From: Methylobacterium sp. CB376
GTDB lineage: Bacteria; Pseudomonadota; Alphaproteobacteria; Rhizobiales; Beijerinckiaceae
Direction of reading: 5' to 3'
Length of the DNA: 64,000 nucleotides
Assembly: GCF_029714205.1 (NCBI RefSeq)
Contig: NZ_CP121648.1
Coordinates: 5,157,001 to 5,221,000 of the forward strand
Shown: positions 24,123-33,196 of the stretch, piece after piece
How the letters are laid out: the number at the start of each line of letters is the position of its first letter
How positions within the stretch are numbered: position 1 is the stretch's first letter
Program-made: the position numbers and the translations under genes
The notes under the pieces: model-generated
What the model saw: only the letters and a program-made list of their open reading frames with translations
What the model was told of the DNA's origin: nothing
Database searches by the model: none

Positions 24123-24548
24123 TCACTTGTCGCTGTTCCAGATATCGGTCGAGAGCTTCCAGTCGTTCCCGACCTTGCGCCAGACCACGACGTACTTGCC
24201 GGACGCGTCCTGCGCTGACTGATCCTTCAATTTAAGCACGAAACGGCCGACTTCACGCGCGGCCTCACCGCCCAGCGGCTGAACGTCTAGCGTCGTGAGT
24301 TTGATGTCGGTGATGACCTTCCCCGCCTCCGTCCAGAACTTCTGGACTTCTGCGCGACCATGTACGAGTGGGCTGCCAGATGGGAGCACGTAGGCGTCCT
24401 CAGTGTACATGTTCGCTACTGCTGAGAAATTCCCGCTCCGAAACGCGCTCTCAAATTCCGCGTTCAGCTTATCGATAGCTGCCTTATCCTGTGCCAGTGC
24501 ATGTCCCGCAAGCAGGAAGAGCGCTGTGGCGAGAGTTGGTGCGCGCAT
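24123..24548 (-). CDS. Secreted SnoaL/DUF4440-like protein
   Basis: 141 residues: a signal peptide of 19 residues (MRAPTLATALFLLAGHALA), then a complete NTF2-like fold: AAIDKLNAEFESAFRSGNFS, VANMYTEDAYVLPSGSPLVH, the helix AEVQKFWTEAGKVITDIKL, and strands KYVVVWRKVGNDWKLSTDIW. The family binds small molecules or acts as an isomerase or cyclase in a few cases. Most periplasmic members have no known reaction. The stop is near the BON gene's terminator, converging with that gene. Well supported as a real gene. Confidence 0.8.
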   Translation of the reverse strand: MRAPTLATALFLLAGHALAQDKAAIDKLNAEFESAFRSGNFSAVANMYTEDAYVLPSGSPLVHGRAEVQKFWTEAGKVITDIKLTTLDVQPLGGEAAREVGRFVLKLKDQSAQDASGKYVVVWRKVGNDWKLSTDIWNSDK

Positions 24549-24685
24549 GGGAGCCTCCTCGATCTCGGTTCTACATCGAGACTAAACCGGGAAAGCTGAG
24601 CAGCATAGCGGACGCGACCCTCAGTGTACTGGCTCGGTGACGCGGGAACGTCTCGACATGACGACATCGGGTACCGACTCGCACT

Positions 24686-24785
24686 TAGAGCATTTTCCGA
24701 CGCAGTGGATGCCGGTTCGTCGCAGAAAATGCGGCAAGATCAAAGATCGAGAGCAGCACCCGATTGCAACGTGATCGGGTGCTCT
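24686..24785. repeat. Double-hairpin repeat, copy 2
   Basis: Nearly identical to 12553-12658 in the same orientation. It starts TAGAGCATTTTCC, differs at a single base in the first hairpin (GACGCAG for GACGAAG), and lacks three bases (GCT) in the last arm, ending GGGTGCTCT at about 24785. The bases immediately after it are the first recognisable codons of the CoA-transferase fragment, so this copy marks a breakpoint. Confidence 0.85.
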
Positions 24786-25648
24786 GCGACGGCGGCGGGC
24801 TCGACATTGCCGTGCTCGGGATGGCGGAGGCGGACGCGGCCGGGAACGTCAATGTCAGCCGCTTCGGCCCGAAGCTCGCGGGGGCCGGCGGCTTCATCAA
24901 CATCAGCCGGAACGCCCGCAAGGTCGTTTTCGCCGGCACCTTCACGGCCGGCGGCCTCGGTGTGAGGATCGAGAGCGGTCAGCTCCGGATCGTCCAGGAG
25001 GGGCGGGCCAGGAAGTTCCACGAGCACGTCGAGCAGATCACCTTCTCGGGCCGGGTCGCGGCGGACAAGACGGTCCTGTACGTCACCGAGCGCTGCGTCT
25101 TTCGACTACGCCAGGACGGCCTGGAACTGATCGAGGTTGCGCCGGGGGTCGATGTCGAGCGGGAGACCCTCGCCCACATGAACTTCCGGCCGATGATCAA
25201 GGGTGCGCGCACGATGGATCCGCGCATCGTTGCCGCGCAGGCGATGGGGCTGCGGGAGCGGATGCGCGATCTCAACCTCGCTGACCGGCTCGCCGATGAC
25301 CCTGACCGCAACGTCCTGTTCCTGAACCTCGAAGGACTGCACGTCCGTCGGATCGAGGATGTCGCGATGATCCAGGAGGCCGTGGCGGCGCGCTGCCGGG
25401 AAGTCGGCCGGCGCATGGCCGTGGTCGTCAACTACGATGCCTTCCAGCTTGATCGCGAGGTGGCGGACGCCTACGCCGAGATGGTTCGCGCGCTGGAGCA
25501 GACCTACTCCACCCGCGTTTCCCGCTCCACGACGAGCGCGTTCATGCGCGTGAAGCTCGGACACGTCCTCACCCGCACCGTGCGGCCGCACATCTTCGAG
25601 AGCAGGGCCGAGGCGCAGGCGTTCCGCGACAGCGTCCGGGAGCCATGA
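24785..25648 (+). pseudogene. Propionate/acetoacetate CoA-transferase, C-terminal fragment
   Basis: About 287 residues match the second half of YdiF/Pct-type CoA-transferases: DGGGLDIAVLGMAEADAAGN, VNVSRFGPKLAGAGGFINIS, ARKVVFAGTFTAGGLGV, FSGRVAADKTVLYVTERCVF. It ends with the alpha-beta closing segment to SVREP. The first half, which holds the substrate-binding glycines and the catalytic glutamate, is missing; the sequence begins exactly where the palindromic repeat ends. The stop overlaps the region upstream of atoE, with which an intact version would form a short-chain fatty-acid uptake and activation operon. Non-functional as a transferase. Confidence 0.8.
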
Positions 25649-25794
25649 CCGCGCACCTCGCGTCCCGTGGGTGCGCGCTGCACGGGGTGTCGCGCTCCCC
25701 GCCTGTCGCTTTCGCGCTGTCGGGAAACCGCCAGCCAGCGTTATCCCTTTTTAGGGCAAAGCCGAGCGAACCGGCCGGCCAGGGAGAAATGCTC

Positions 25795-27264
25795 ATGAAG
25801 ACAGTATCGGCGCAGACCAGCCGATCCTCAGGTCTCCAATCGATCGAGGGAAGAGCCGCTGCCACAGGAGCCCTCGCGCGGCTCGGCATTCGCTTCACCG
25901 CCTGGGCCGAGCGCTGGTTCCCGGACGCCTTCATCTTCGTGGCGATCGCGGTGGTCCTCGTGGCGCTCGGCGCCCTGGCGAACGGGGCGCCGGCCGCGGC
26001 GGTCGCCAAGACCTTCGGGGACGGCTTCTGGAGCCTCATTCCGTTCACGATGCAGATGGCCTTCGTGACGATCGGCGGCTACGTCGTCGCCACCTCGCCG
26101 CCGGTTCAGTTCTTGATCGACCGCCTCGCCCGGATCCCGCGCACCGGGCGTGGGGCGGTGGGCCTCGTGGCCGCCGCCACCATGCTGTCGTCCTTCCTCA
26201 GCTGGGGCCTCAGCCTCATCTTCGGCGGCCTTCTCGCGCGGGCGCTGGCCCGCCGGACGGAGTTGAACATGGACTACCGGGCTGCCGGGGCCGCGGCCTA
26301 TCTCGGTCTGGGTGCGACCTGGGCGATGGGCCTGAGTTCCTCGGCCGCCCAGCTCCAGGCCAATCCGAAGAGCCTGCCGCCGAACGTGCTGCCGATCACC
26401 GGCGTGATCCCGTTCAGCGAGACGATCTTTCTGTGGCAGTCGATGCTGATCGCGCTGGTCCTGTTCTTGGTCTCGGTGGCGATCGCCTACGCGTCGGCCC
26501 CGGCAGCCGTCAGCGCCGTCACCGCGCAGGATCTCGGCGTGGACGTTTCGGCCAAGGAGGAAAAGCTCGATCCGCCCGCGCAGCCCGGCGAGAAGCTGGA
26601 GCATTGGCCGCTCCTGAACATCCTGCTCGTCATCATTGCCGGCGGCTGGATCTGGCAGGAATTCGCGCGGCAATCGTGGATCGTCGCGATCTCGAACCTC
26701 AACACCTACAATCTGCTGTTCCTGACCCTGGGCCTGCTGCTGCACTGGCGCCCGAAGCGGTTTCTGGTCGCCGTCGCGAAATCGGTGCCGGCGACGGCCG
26801 GAGTCCTGATCCAGTTCCCGCTTTATGCCTCGATCAGCGCGATCCTCACGGGTGCCAAGAACGCGTCGGGCGACACGCTGTCGGAGGTGATCAGCCACGC
26901 CTTCGTCAGCTTCAACACGGCTGGCAGTTACCCGCTCTCGATGGGCGTCTACTCGGCGGTGCTCGGCTTCTTTGTGCCCTCCGGCGGCGGCAAGTGGCTG
27001 CTCGAGGCGCCCTACGTCATGCAGGCGGCGAACGAGTTGAAGGTGCATCTGGGCTGGGCCGTGATGATCTACAACGCGGCCGAGGCCCTGCCGAACCTGA
27101 TCAATCCGTTCTGGATGCTGCCGCTGCTCGGCATCCTTGGCCTCAAGGCGCGCGACATCGTGGGGTTCAGCTTCCTGCAGCTGCTCGTCCACTTGCCGGT
27201 GGTGCTCTTCCTGTTATGGGCGCTCGCCTTCACGCTGACCTACCACCCGCCCGTCATGCCCTGA
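25795..27264 (+). CDS. atoE: Short-chain fatty acid transporter, AtoE family
   Basis: 489 residues. I place the start at 25795 because AGGGAG is 8 bases upstream; the ATG at 25789 is too close to it. The protein has about 12 membrane spans and family phrases such as WAERWFPDAFIFVAIAVVLV, SFLSWGLSLIFGGLLARALA, NMDYRAAGAAAYLGLGATWA and FFVPSGGGKWLLEAPYV. AtoE-type proteins are thought to carry acetoacetate or other short-chain fatty acids across the inner membrane. The preceding CoA-transferase is truncated, so substrate activation must rely on another enzyme. Coding quality is excellent, with no sign of decay. Confidence 0.9.
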   Translation: MKTVSAQTSRSSGLQSIEGRAAATGALARLGIRFTAWAERWFPDAFIFVAIAVVLVALGALANGAPAAAVAKTFGDGFWSLIPFTMQMAFVTIGGYVVATSPPVQFLIDRLARIPRTGRGAVGLVAAATMLSSFLSWGLSLIFGGLLARALARRTELNMDYRAAGAAAYLGLGATWAMGLSSSAAQLQANPKSLPPNVLPITGVIPFSETIFLWQSMLIALVLFLVSVAIAYASAPAAVSAVTAQDLGVDVSAKEEKLDPPAQPGEKLEHWPLLNILLVIIAGGWIWQEFARQSWIVAISNLNTYNLLFLTLGLLLHWRPKRFLVAVAKSVPATAGVLIQFPLYASISAILTGAKNASGDTLSEVISHAFVSFNTAGSYPLSMGVYSAVLGFFVPSGGGKWLLEAPYVMQAANELKVHLGWAVMIYNAAEALPNLINPFWMLPLLGILGLKARDIVGFSFLQLLVHLPVVLFLLWALAFTLTYHPPVMP

Positions 27265-27560
27265 GGACGGATATCTCGGGGACGGCGCTCTCGTGGCGAG
27301 CAGCGGCCGTCCTCGTCTCAGGCGTGGCCTCCAGGCTGATCGTGGCTTGTGCGAAAGGGTGGCTGAGCGATCTTCAGGCCGTTGAGAAGTCTGCTATCGG
27401 GTGGCGAGCGGCCCCTCAAGCGGCCCTGACCGAAGGTCCGGAGATGGCGCATAGCCGAACAAGGCGAACGCGGACTCCTGGCCGGTTGCCGCTCACCGCC
27501 TCCGTTCGTGGCCTCATACGACATCCGGTTGATTGCGCCGCCATCTCCCCTTTCGGCCAT

Positions 27561-27696
27561 GCGGACGTCGGCTTCGCTCAGGCGCCGCGCGGGCTTGGGA
27601 TACGACATCCGACGGATTGCTTCGCAATGCGGATGTCGGCTTCGCTCAGGCGCCGCGCGGGCTTGGGATACGCGATCCGCTTTGATCAAGCGGATC
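27561..27696 (+). repeat. REP-like element, tandem double copy
   Basis: Two copies of a core beginning GCGGAYGTCGGCTTCGCTCA and continuing GGCGCCGCGCGGGCTT (27561-27596 and 27629-27665, period 68), followed by a hairpin with GATCCGCTT / AAGCGGATC arms (27674-27696). The same core occurs at 33119-33154 and, inverted, at 54261-54295. Bases 27265-27560 before it contain no gene. Confidence 0.75.
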
Positions 27697-27720
27697 CCGG
27701 ATCAGAGAGCCAGATGCGAT

Positions 27721-28071
27721 ATGCCGCAGATTTATTCAGACGCCTTGCGGTCCTGCGGCGTGTCCGAGGGGCACCCTCGTGGGCCAGGCCGGCCCAGCGC
27801 CGCCACAGTGCTGCTCACGGGCGGCATTCTGGTGGCCGCCTACGCGGCGTGGCTCAAGCACGAGAGGGCAGCCCTGTTGCGCGGAACCGACAACCCGCAA
27901 TTCCAGAGATCAATCTCGCGCGGCAACCCGACCGCCAGTTGGCACTACCTCATCGATGAGAGGTGCGCCGGCAGCAAGGCGCGGCAGCAGGCTCCGGTGC
28001 CCCTCTGGGCCGCGGGCGTTCCGCTCACGAGCGCGGAGGCTGACAGGATGTGGGGTGGGCCACTCGTTTAG
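27721..28071 (+). CDS. Hypothetical protein with one membrane span
   Basis: 116 residues from ATG 27721. A polar start with three Gly-Pro-Arg turns is followed by one hydrophobic segment (AATVLLTGGILVAAYAAWL), a charged stretch and a tail with WHYLIDERCAGSKARQQ and VPLWAAGVPLTSAEADRMW. No ribosome site is obvious and the first bases abut the REP-like element. Family unknown; the real start may be the region just before the hydrophobic segment. Confidence 0.4.
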   Translation: MPQIYSDALRSCGVSEGHPRGPGRPSAATVLLTGGILVAAYAAWLKHERAALLRGTDNPQFQRSISRGNPTASWHYLIDERCAGSKARQQAPVPLWAAGVPLTSAEADRMWGGPLV

Positions 28072-28176
28072 GCGCGGCAAATTGGACCGATTCGCCTTCT
28101 ACAGAACGGGTCCGAGCTGTTACCCGCAGCGTTACCCGGCTTCGATCCAGGAGAGCGGACTTTTGAGCTAAGTGTC

Positions 28177-28251
28177 TGGTGCCGCTGGGGAGGATTGAAC
28201 TCCCGACCTCGTCATTACCAATGACGCGCTCTACCACTGAGCTACAACGGC
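28177..28251 (-). tRNA. tRNA-Thr (anticodon GGT)
   Basis: A complete cloverleaf reads on the minus strand. The acceptor GCCGTTG pairs with CAGCGGC, the D arm contains AGCTCAGTGGTAGAGC, and the anticodon stem CGTCA/TGACG encloses TTGGTAA with GGT complementary to 28217-28219. The T arm contains GTTCAATCC, and CCA is encoded at 28177-28179. The 3' end faces the accessory region to the left. Confidence 0.95.
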
Positions 28252-28449
28252 AAACCCCGGTTCGGCCCCGGTCCGGGAGGCCCGAGAGCCCCGCCGCGGC
28301 GGTTGCGCCGAACACGGGTGGGGCTTTAGCGGATCGACGCGGCCAATGCAATCGCCGCGTCGCAGCAATCGGCCGAAACCCCGGCACCACCCTGGCCTGA
28401 GCCTTGCAACCTTCTCCCTGCGAAGCGGGCGCGGCGCGGGGGAGAGCGC

Positions 28450-29439
28450 ATGGACATCGAACTCGTCGGCCTGACCAAGCGGTACGGCGCCACGCTGGCG
28501 GTGGACGCCATCGACCTGAAGATCCGCTCCGGCTCCTATTGCTGCCTGCTCGGCCCCTCCGGCTGCGGCAAGACCACGACGCTGCGCATGATCGCCGGCC
28601 ACGAGACCGTGACGCGCGGCGACGTCGTGATCGGGCCGCGGGCGGTCGGCGACCTGCCGCCGGCCCGGCGCGGCACCGCCATGATGTTCCAGAGCTACGC
28701 GCTCTTCCCCCACCTCACCTGCCGGGACAACGTCGCCTTCGGGCTGCGCATGCGCGGGGTGCCGAGGGCCGAGCGCCACCGCCGCGCCGAGGCGATGCTG
28801 CGCCTCGTCCAGATGGAGGCGCTCGCCGGGCGCCTGCCGGCCCAGCTCTCCGGCGGCCAGCAGCAGCGGGTGGCGCTGGCCCGCGCCCTCGTCACCGGCC
28901 CCAAGGTGCTGCTCCTCGACGAGCCGCTCTCGGCCCTCGACCCATTCCTGCGCGTGCGGATGCGGGCCGAGCTCAAGCGGATCCAGGCCGAGCTGGGCAT
29001 CACCTTCGTGCACGTCACCCACAGCCAGGAGGAGGCGATGGCGCTCTCCGACCTCGTCGTGGTGATGAATGGCGGCCGCATCGAGCAGGCCGCCGACCCG
29101 CGCACCGTGTTCGAGCGGCCCGCCACCGCCTTCGTCGCCCGCTTCATCGGCGGGCACAACGTGATCGCCCTGCCCGACCGGCGCATCGCGGTGCGCGCCG
29201 ACCGGATGCGGCTCGGCCCGGAGGCCGGCCCGGACGCCGTCCCGGCCCGCGTCGTCGCGGTCGAGTACCAGGGCAGCACCGTCCATCTCGGCCTGGAGGC
29301 GGAGAGCCTCGCCACGGAGGCCGGGACGCCGCTCACCGCCATCCTCAGCGACCGCGCCTTCGCCCGCCTCCCCCTCGCGCCCGGGGACGAGGTCCGGCTC
29401 GGCTGGTCGGCCGAGGAAGCCCACCGCCTCGACGCCTGA
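28450..29439 (+). CDS. Polyamine-type ABC transporter ATPase (PotA-like)
   Basis: 329 residues. Walker A GPSGCGKTT at 35-43, Q-loop FQSYALFPHLT, signature LSGGQQQR at 133-140, Walker B VLLLDEPLSALD and H-loop HVTHSQEEAM. A C-terminal TOBE domain (about 235-329) is typical of PotA/CysA-type importers. It heads a four-gene set with a binding protein and two permeases. ATPase and TOBE architecture are certain; the substrate class (polyamine or related cation) is inferred from the binding protein. Confidence 0.9.
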   Translation: MDIELVGLTKRYGATLAVDAIDLKIRSGSYCCLLGPSGCGKTTTLRMIAGHETVTRGDVVIGPRAVGDLPPARRGTAMMFQSYALFPHLTCRDNVAFGLRMRGVPRAERHRRAEAMLRLVQMEALAGRLPAQLSGGQQQRVALARALVTGPKVLLLDEPLSALDPFLRVRMRAELKRIQAELGITFVHVTHSQEEAMALSDLVVVMNGGRIEQAADPRTVFERPATAFVARFIGGHNVIALPDRRIAVRADRMRLGPEAGPDAVPARVVAVEYQGSTVHLGLEAESLATEAGTPLTAILSDRAFARLPLAPGDEVRLGWSAEEAHRLDA

Positions 29440-29464
29440 CACGTCGCATACAGGGGAGACACGG

Positions 29465-30745
29465 ATGACCGACTCGACGAAGCAGACGGGCCTGACCCGG
29501 CGCGGCCTCCTCGCGGGCGCGGCCGCCGGCGCCGCCGCGGGCAGCGGCGCCGTCACGGGCTTTCCCTCCATCATCGCGGCCGAGCCCGTGACCCTGCGCT
29601 ATCTCGGCACCGCCGTGAACCAGAGCGCCGACATCGCCCGCAAGGTGAAGGAGGATCTCGGCATCACCATCGAGTACATACCGGTCGTCACCGACGAGGT
29701 ATCGAAGCGGGTCGTCACTCAGCCGAACTCCTTCGACATCGTCGATTCCGAGTATTTCAGCCTCAGGAAGCTGATCCCGTCCGGCAACCTGGTCGGCATG
29801 GACGCCCGCCGGATCAAGTACGCCGACAAGATCACCACCGTGTTCACCAAGGGCGAGCTGAACGGCAAGGCGATCGGCGACCAAGGCACCGCGCCCAAGA
29901 AGGTGTTCTACCTCGAAGGCCAGACCGCGACGAAGTTCGCCGGCGCGCCGACCGAGTGGATCACCCTGATCCCGACCACCTACAACGCCGACACGCTCGG
30001 CATCCGGCCCGACCTGATCAAGCGGCCGATCTCGAGCTGGAAGGAGCTGCTCAACCCCGAATTCAAGGGCAAGGCCTCGATCCTCAACATCCCGTCGATC
30101 GGGATCATGGACGCCGCCATGGTGGTCGAGGCGATGGGCGAATACACCTATCCCGACAAGGGCAACATGACCAAGGCCGAGATCGACCGCACCATGAAGG
30201 TGCTGATCGAGGCCAAGCGGGCCGGGCAATTCCGGGCCTTCTGGCAGGATTTCAACGAATCCGTGAACCTGATGGCCTCCGGCGAGACGGTGATCCAGTC
30301 GATGTGGTCCCCCGCCGTCACCAAGGTGCGCTCGCAGGGCGTGTCCTGCACCTACCAGCCGCTGAAGGAGGGCTACCGGGCCTGGGCCGCCGGTTTCGGA
30401 CTCCCCAAGACCCTGACCGGCCGGAAGCTCGACGCAGCCTACGATTTCATCAACTGGTTCCTGTCGGGCTGGGCCGGCGCCTACCTCAACCGCCAGGGCT
30501 ACTACTCGGCCGTGCTGGAGACCGCCAAGGCCGAGATGGAGCCCTACGAGTGGGCCTACTGGATGGAGGGCAAGCCGGCCGAGAAGGACATCAAGGCCCC
30601 GGACGGCACCGTGCTGGAGAAGGCCGGCGCCCTGCGCGACGGCGGCTCCTTCGCCGAGCGCATGGGCGCGGTGGCGTGCTGGAACTCGGTCATGGACGAG
30701 AACACCTACATGGTCCGCAAGTGGAACGAGTTCATCGCCGCATGA
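29465..30745 (+). CDS. Tat-exported extracellular solute-binding protein
   Basis: 426 residues with a twin-arginine signal (LTRRGLLAGAAAGAAAG, Arg12-Arg13) and a cleavage-like end near IIAAEP. The mature protein is a type II periplasmic-binding fold of the PotD/PotF class: YLGTAVNQSADIARKVKEDL near the start, AEIDRTMKVLIEAKRAGQFR, then ASGETVIQSMWSPAVTKV for the second lobe. Tat export suggests folding before translocation. It ends with an ATGA overlap with the first permease gene, confirming the operon. The ligand is not evident; spermidine/putrescine-like compounds are the first guess. Confidence 0.88.
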   Translation: MTDSTKQTGLTRRGLLAGAAAGAAAGSGAVTGFPSIIAAEPVTLRYLGTAVNQSADIARKVKEDLGITIEYIPVVTDEVSKRVVTQPNSFDIVDSEYFSLRKLIPSGNLVGMDARRIKYADKITTVFTKGELNGKAIGDQGTAPKKVFYLEGQTATKFAGAPTEWITLIPTTYNADTLGIRPDLIKRPISSWKELLNPEFKGKASILNIPSIGIMDAAMVVEAMGEYTYPDKGNMTKAEIDRTMKVLIEAKRAGQFRAFWQDFNESVNLMASGETVIQSMWSPAVTKVRSQGVSCTYQPLKEGYRAWAAGFGLPKTLTGRKLDAAYDFINWFLSGWAGAYLNRQGYYSAVLETAKAEMEPYEWAYWMEGKPAEKDIKAPDGTVLEKAGALRDGGSFAERMGAVACWNSVMDENTYMVRKWNEFIAA

Positions 30746-31698
30746 ACCCGGCGGCAGAGCGCGCGATCCCCCTGCCCGAGGTGGCTGCGGCGCCCGCCGC
30801 CGCGGCGCCCGGGCTCGCCGAGGAGGGGCGGCGCCAGCGCCGCCTCGCCACCCTGCAGGCCGCCCCCCTGGCGCTGGTCTTCCTGGTCTTCTTCGTGGTG
30901 CCGCTGGCGCTCACCTTGATCGTCAGCTTCTGGGAATACAACGAGTACGAGATCATCCCGGCCTTCACGCTGCAGAACTACGCGGACGTGTTCGACGGCT
31001 GCTTCTCCGGCGGCGACCTCTGCACCACCTTCCGGACCTACCTCTCGACCCTGAAGTTCTGCCTGCTCGCCTGGGCCTTCACCCTGGCGATCGGCTTCAC
31101 GGTGGCCTACTTCGTCGCCTTCCACGTCCGCACCAGCGCCATGCAGACGGTGCTGTTCCTGATCTGCACCATCCCGTTCTGGACCTCGAACGTGATCCGG
31201 ATGATCGCCTGGATCCCGCTGCTCGGCCGCAACGGCCTCGTCAACGACGCCCTGATGGGCCTCGGCCTCACCGCCAAGCCCCTGGAGGGGCTGCTCTACT
31301 CCGACTTCGCGGTCGTGCTCGCCTTCATCCACCTCGACACGGTCTTCATGATCGTGCCGATCTTCAACTCGATGATGCGCATCGACCGCGCGCTCATCGA
31401 GGCGGCGCGGGACGCCGGGGCGGGCGCGTGGCAGATCCTCTGGACCGTGATCGTCCCGCTGGCGAAGCCCGGCATCGCGATCGGGTCGATCTTCGTGCTA
31501 ACCCTGGTGATGGGCGACTTCGTCACCGTCGGGGTCATGGGCGGCCAGCAGATCGCCTCGGTCGGCAAGGTCATCCAGGTGCAGATGGCCTACCTGCAAT
31601 TCCCGGCCGCGGCGGCCAACGCGGTCGTCCTGCTCGGCGCCGTCATCCTGATGATCGTCGGGCTCACGCGCCTGATCGACCTGCGGCGGGAGCTCTGA
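30742..31698 (+). CDS. ABC transporter permease (PotB-like)
   Basis: 318 residues. The ATG overlaps the preceding stop. A Pro/Ala-rich N-terminus leads to six spans, and the EAA loop near the C-terminus, IEAARDAGAGAWQILWTVIV, docks to the ATPase. Family phrases are VFLVFFVVPLALTLIVSFWE and FWTSNVIRMIAWIPLLGRNG. It pairs with the next gene as the membrane heterodimer of the importer. Confidence 0.9.
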   Translation: MNPAAERAIPLPEVAAAPAAAAPGLAEEGRRQRRLATLQAAPLALVFLVFFVVPLALTLIVSFWEYNEYEIIPAFTLQNYADVFDGCFSGGDLCTTFRTYLSTLKFCLLAWAFTLAIGFTVAYFVAFHVRTSAMQTVLFLICTIPFWTSNVIRMIAWIPLLGRNGLVNDALMGLGLTAKPLEGLLYSDFAVVLAFIHLDTVFMIVPIFNSMMRIDRALIEAARDAGAGAWQILWTVIVPLAKPGIAIGSIFVLTLVMGDFVTVGVMGGQQIASVGKVIQVQMAYLQFPAAAANAVVLLGAVILMIVGLTRLIDLRREL

Positions 31699-31700
31699 CC

Positions 31701-32597
31701 ATGGTCCGCGACGGTCCGCGCCCCCTCTCCTTCTACCTGCTGGCCGGGTTCTTCGGCCTGTTCGTGCTGTTCCTCTACGGGCCGACCCTGACGATCCTGG
31801 TCCTGAGCTTCCAGGGCCCGCAGGGCGGCCTCACCTTCCCGCTGAGCGGGGTCTCGACCCACTGGTTCGCGCGGCTCTGGGCGGGGCTCGGCGTCGTCGA
31901 CATCTGGGCGGCCTTCCGGCGCTCGCTGGCCCTCGGCGTCGCGGTGATGGGCCTCACGGTGGCCATCGCCTTCTTCGCCGGCCTCGCCTTCCGCAAGGGG
32001 TTCCGCGGCCAGGGCCCGCTGTTCTACACGGCGGTGGCGAGCCTGATCGTGCCCTCGATCGTGGTCTCGCTGGGGATCGGCCTCGAGTTCCGCCTCGCCG
32101 ACGAGGCGATCAAGGCGCTCGCCGCCGCGACCGGCTGGGCCGCGCTGCAGGAGCACGGCACGATCATGGGCCTGTTCACCTCGGCGCTCGGCGCGCACCT
32201 GACCTGGACCCTGCCCTTCGGGCTCCTGATCATGTTCGCGGTGTTCAACCGCTTCGACCCGGCCTACGAGGAGGCGGCGCGGGATCTCGGCGCGAGCGGG
32301 CCGCGCACCCTCCTCCACGTCGTGGTTCCGATCATCCTACCCTCGCTCGTCGGCGTCGCCCTGTTCGGCTTCACCCTGTCCTGGGACGAGCTGGCGCGCA
32401 CCAGCCAGGCGATCGGCGGCCGCAACACCCTGCCGCTCGAACTCCAGGGCCTGACCACCACGGTGACGACGCCCGAGATCTACGCCCTCGGCACGGTCAC
32501 GACCGGGGTCTCCCTGGCGGTGATCGCGCTCGCCGCCTCGGCCTTCACCTGGCTCCAGCGCCGCCGCGCCCGCCGCAGCCTGCGGCCGGGCGCCTGA
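31701..32597 (+). CDS. ABC transporter permease (PotC-like)
   Basis: 298 residues with six spans, starting two bases after the previous stop. The EAA loop EEAARDLGASGPRTLLHVVV is intact, and the region FTLSWDELARTSQAIGGRNT is characteristic of PotC-type subunits. It is the last gene of the importer operon; the next gene lies on the opposite strand. No terminator hairpin with a U-tract is visible in the 70 bases between. Confidence 0.9.
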   Translation: MVRDGPRPLSFYLLAGFFGLFVLFLYGPTLTILVLSFQGPQGGLTFPLSGVSTHWFARLWAGLGVVDIWAAFRRSLALGVAVMGLTVAIAFFAGLAFRKGFRGQGPLFYTAVASLIVPSIVVSLGIGLEFRLADEAIKALAAATGWAALQEHGTIMGLFTSALGAHLTWTLPFGLLIMFAVFNRFDPAYEEAARDLGASGPRTLLHVVVPIILPSLVGVALFGFTLSWDELARTSQAIGGRNTLPLELQGLTTTVTTPEIYALGTVTTGVSLAVIALAASAFTWLQRRRARRSLRPGA

Positions 32598-32666
32598 GCG
32601 CCGCCGATCCCGCCGCGGGAAGCCGAGGCTCGGGGCGACGCCGCCCGCGGGCTCCGGGCGGCCCGC

Positions 32667-32954
32667 TCAGCGATAGGACCGGCGGTGGCGATAGGGGCGG
32701 GCGTGGTGGTGGCGCCGCCCGGAGAGGCCCGTGCGGTAGGCCCTGCGTCCCGGATCGATGCCGAGCACGCCGTTGACGCCGCCCACGGCGCCGCCCACCG
32801 CCCCGCCGACGATCCCGCCGATCGGGCCGGCGACGCGGTCGCCCTCGGCGGCGCCGCGGCGGATCCCGCCGGGAATGCCCTGGGCCTCTGCGGCGCCCGC
32901 GAGCGCGCCGAGGACCAGGGCGGCCGAGAGGAGGGAGAGGACAGGCCTGATCAT
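32667..32954 (-). CDS. Small exported Gly-rich protein
   Basis: 95 residues: a signal peptide (MIRPVLSLLSAALVLGALAG, cleaved near AEAQ), a glycine-zipper-like tract (GPIGGIVGGAVGGAVGGVNG), and a His/Arg/Tyr-rich basic tail. Glycine-zipper segments insert in or associate with membranes. Similar small proteins are common and unstudied in this group. Convergent with the transporter operon. Confidence 0.65.
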   Translation of the reverse strand: MIRPVLSLLSAALVLGALAGAAEAQGIPGGIRRGAAEGDRVAGPIGGIVGGAVGGAVGGVNGVLGIDPGRRAYRTGLSGRRHHHARPYRHRRSYR

Positions 32955-33118
32955 GTCGAAGCTCCGAGCGAGGTCGCGGCGGGGGCACGTCCCGCCTGCC
33001 CGGCGGGCGTCCCCTCACGGGAACAACGGCTGAGCTTCCGGAAAGTGCCGCGGCTGCCCGCGGGCGGGGCATCATCCGACATCCGGTTGATGGCTTCGCC
33101 ATCTCCCATTTCGGCAAT

Positions 33119-33196
33119 GCGGATGTCGGCGTCGCTCACGCGCCGCGCGGGCTTGTGATCCGCCGTCCGGACGATCACGTCCGGACGGCGGATCAC
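33119..33196 (+). repeat. REP-like element with a 19-bp hairpin at the TAXI gene's stop
   Basis: The core at 33119-33154 matches the copies at 27.6 and 54.3 kb. It is followed at once by a perfect 19-bp stem (33155-33173 with 33178-33196) around ATCA, with the inner arms GTCCGGACG. The hairpin ends on the stop codon of the TAXI-type gene, so it probably also serves as its terminator. Confidence 0.8.

Noticed and set aside
28025..28390. Minus-strand frame across the tRNA-Thr gene
   Set aside because: It reads through the tRNA, which is structurally certain.
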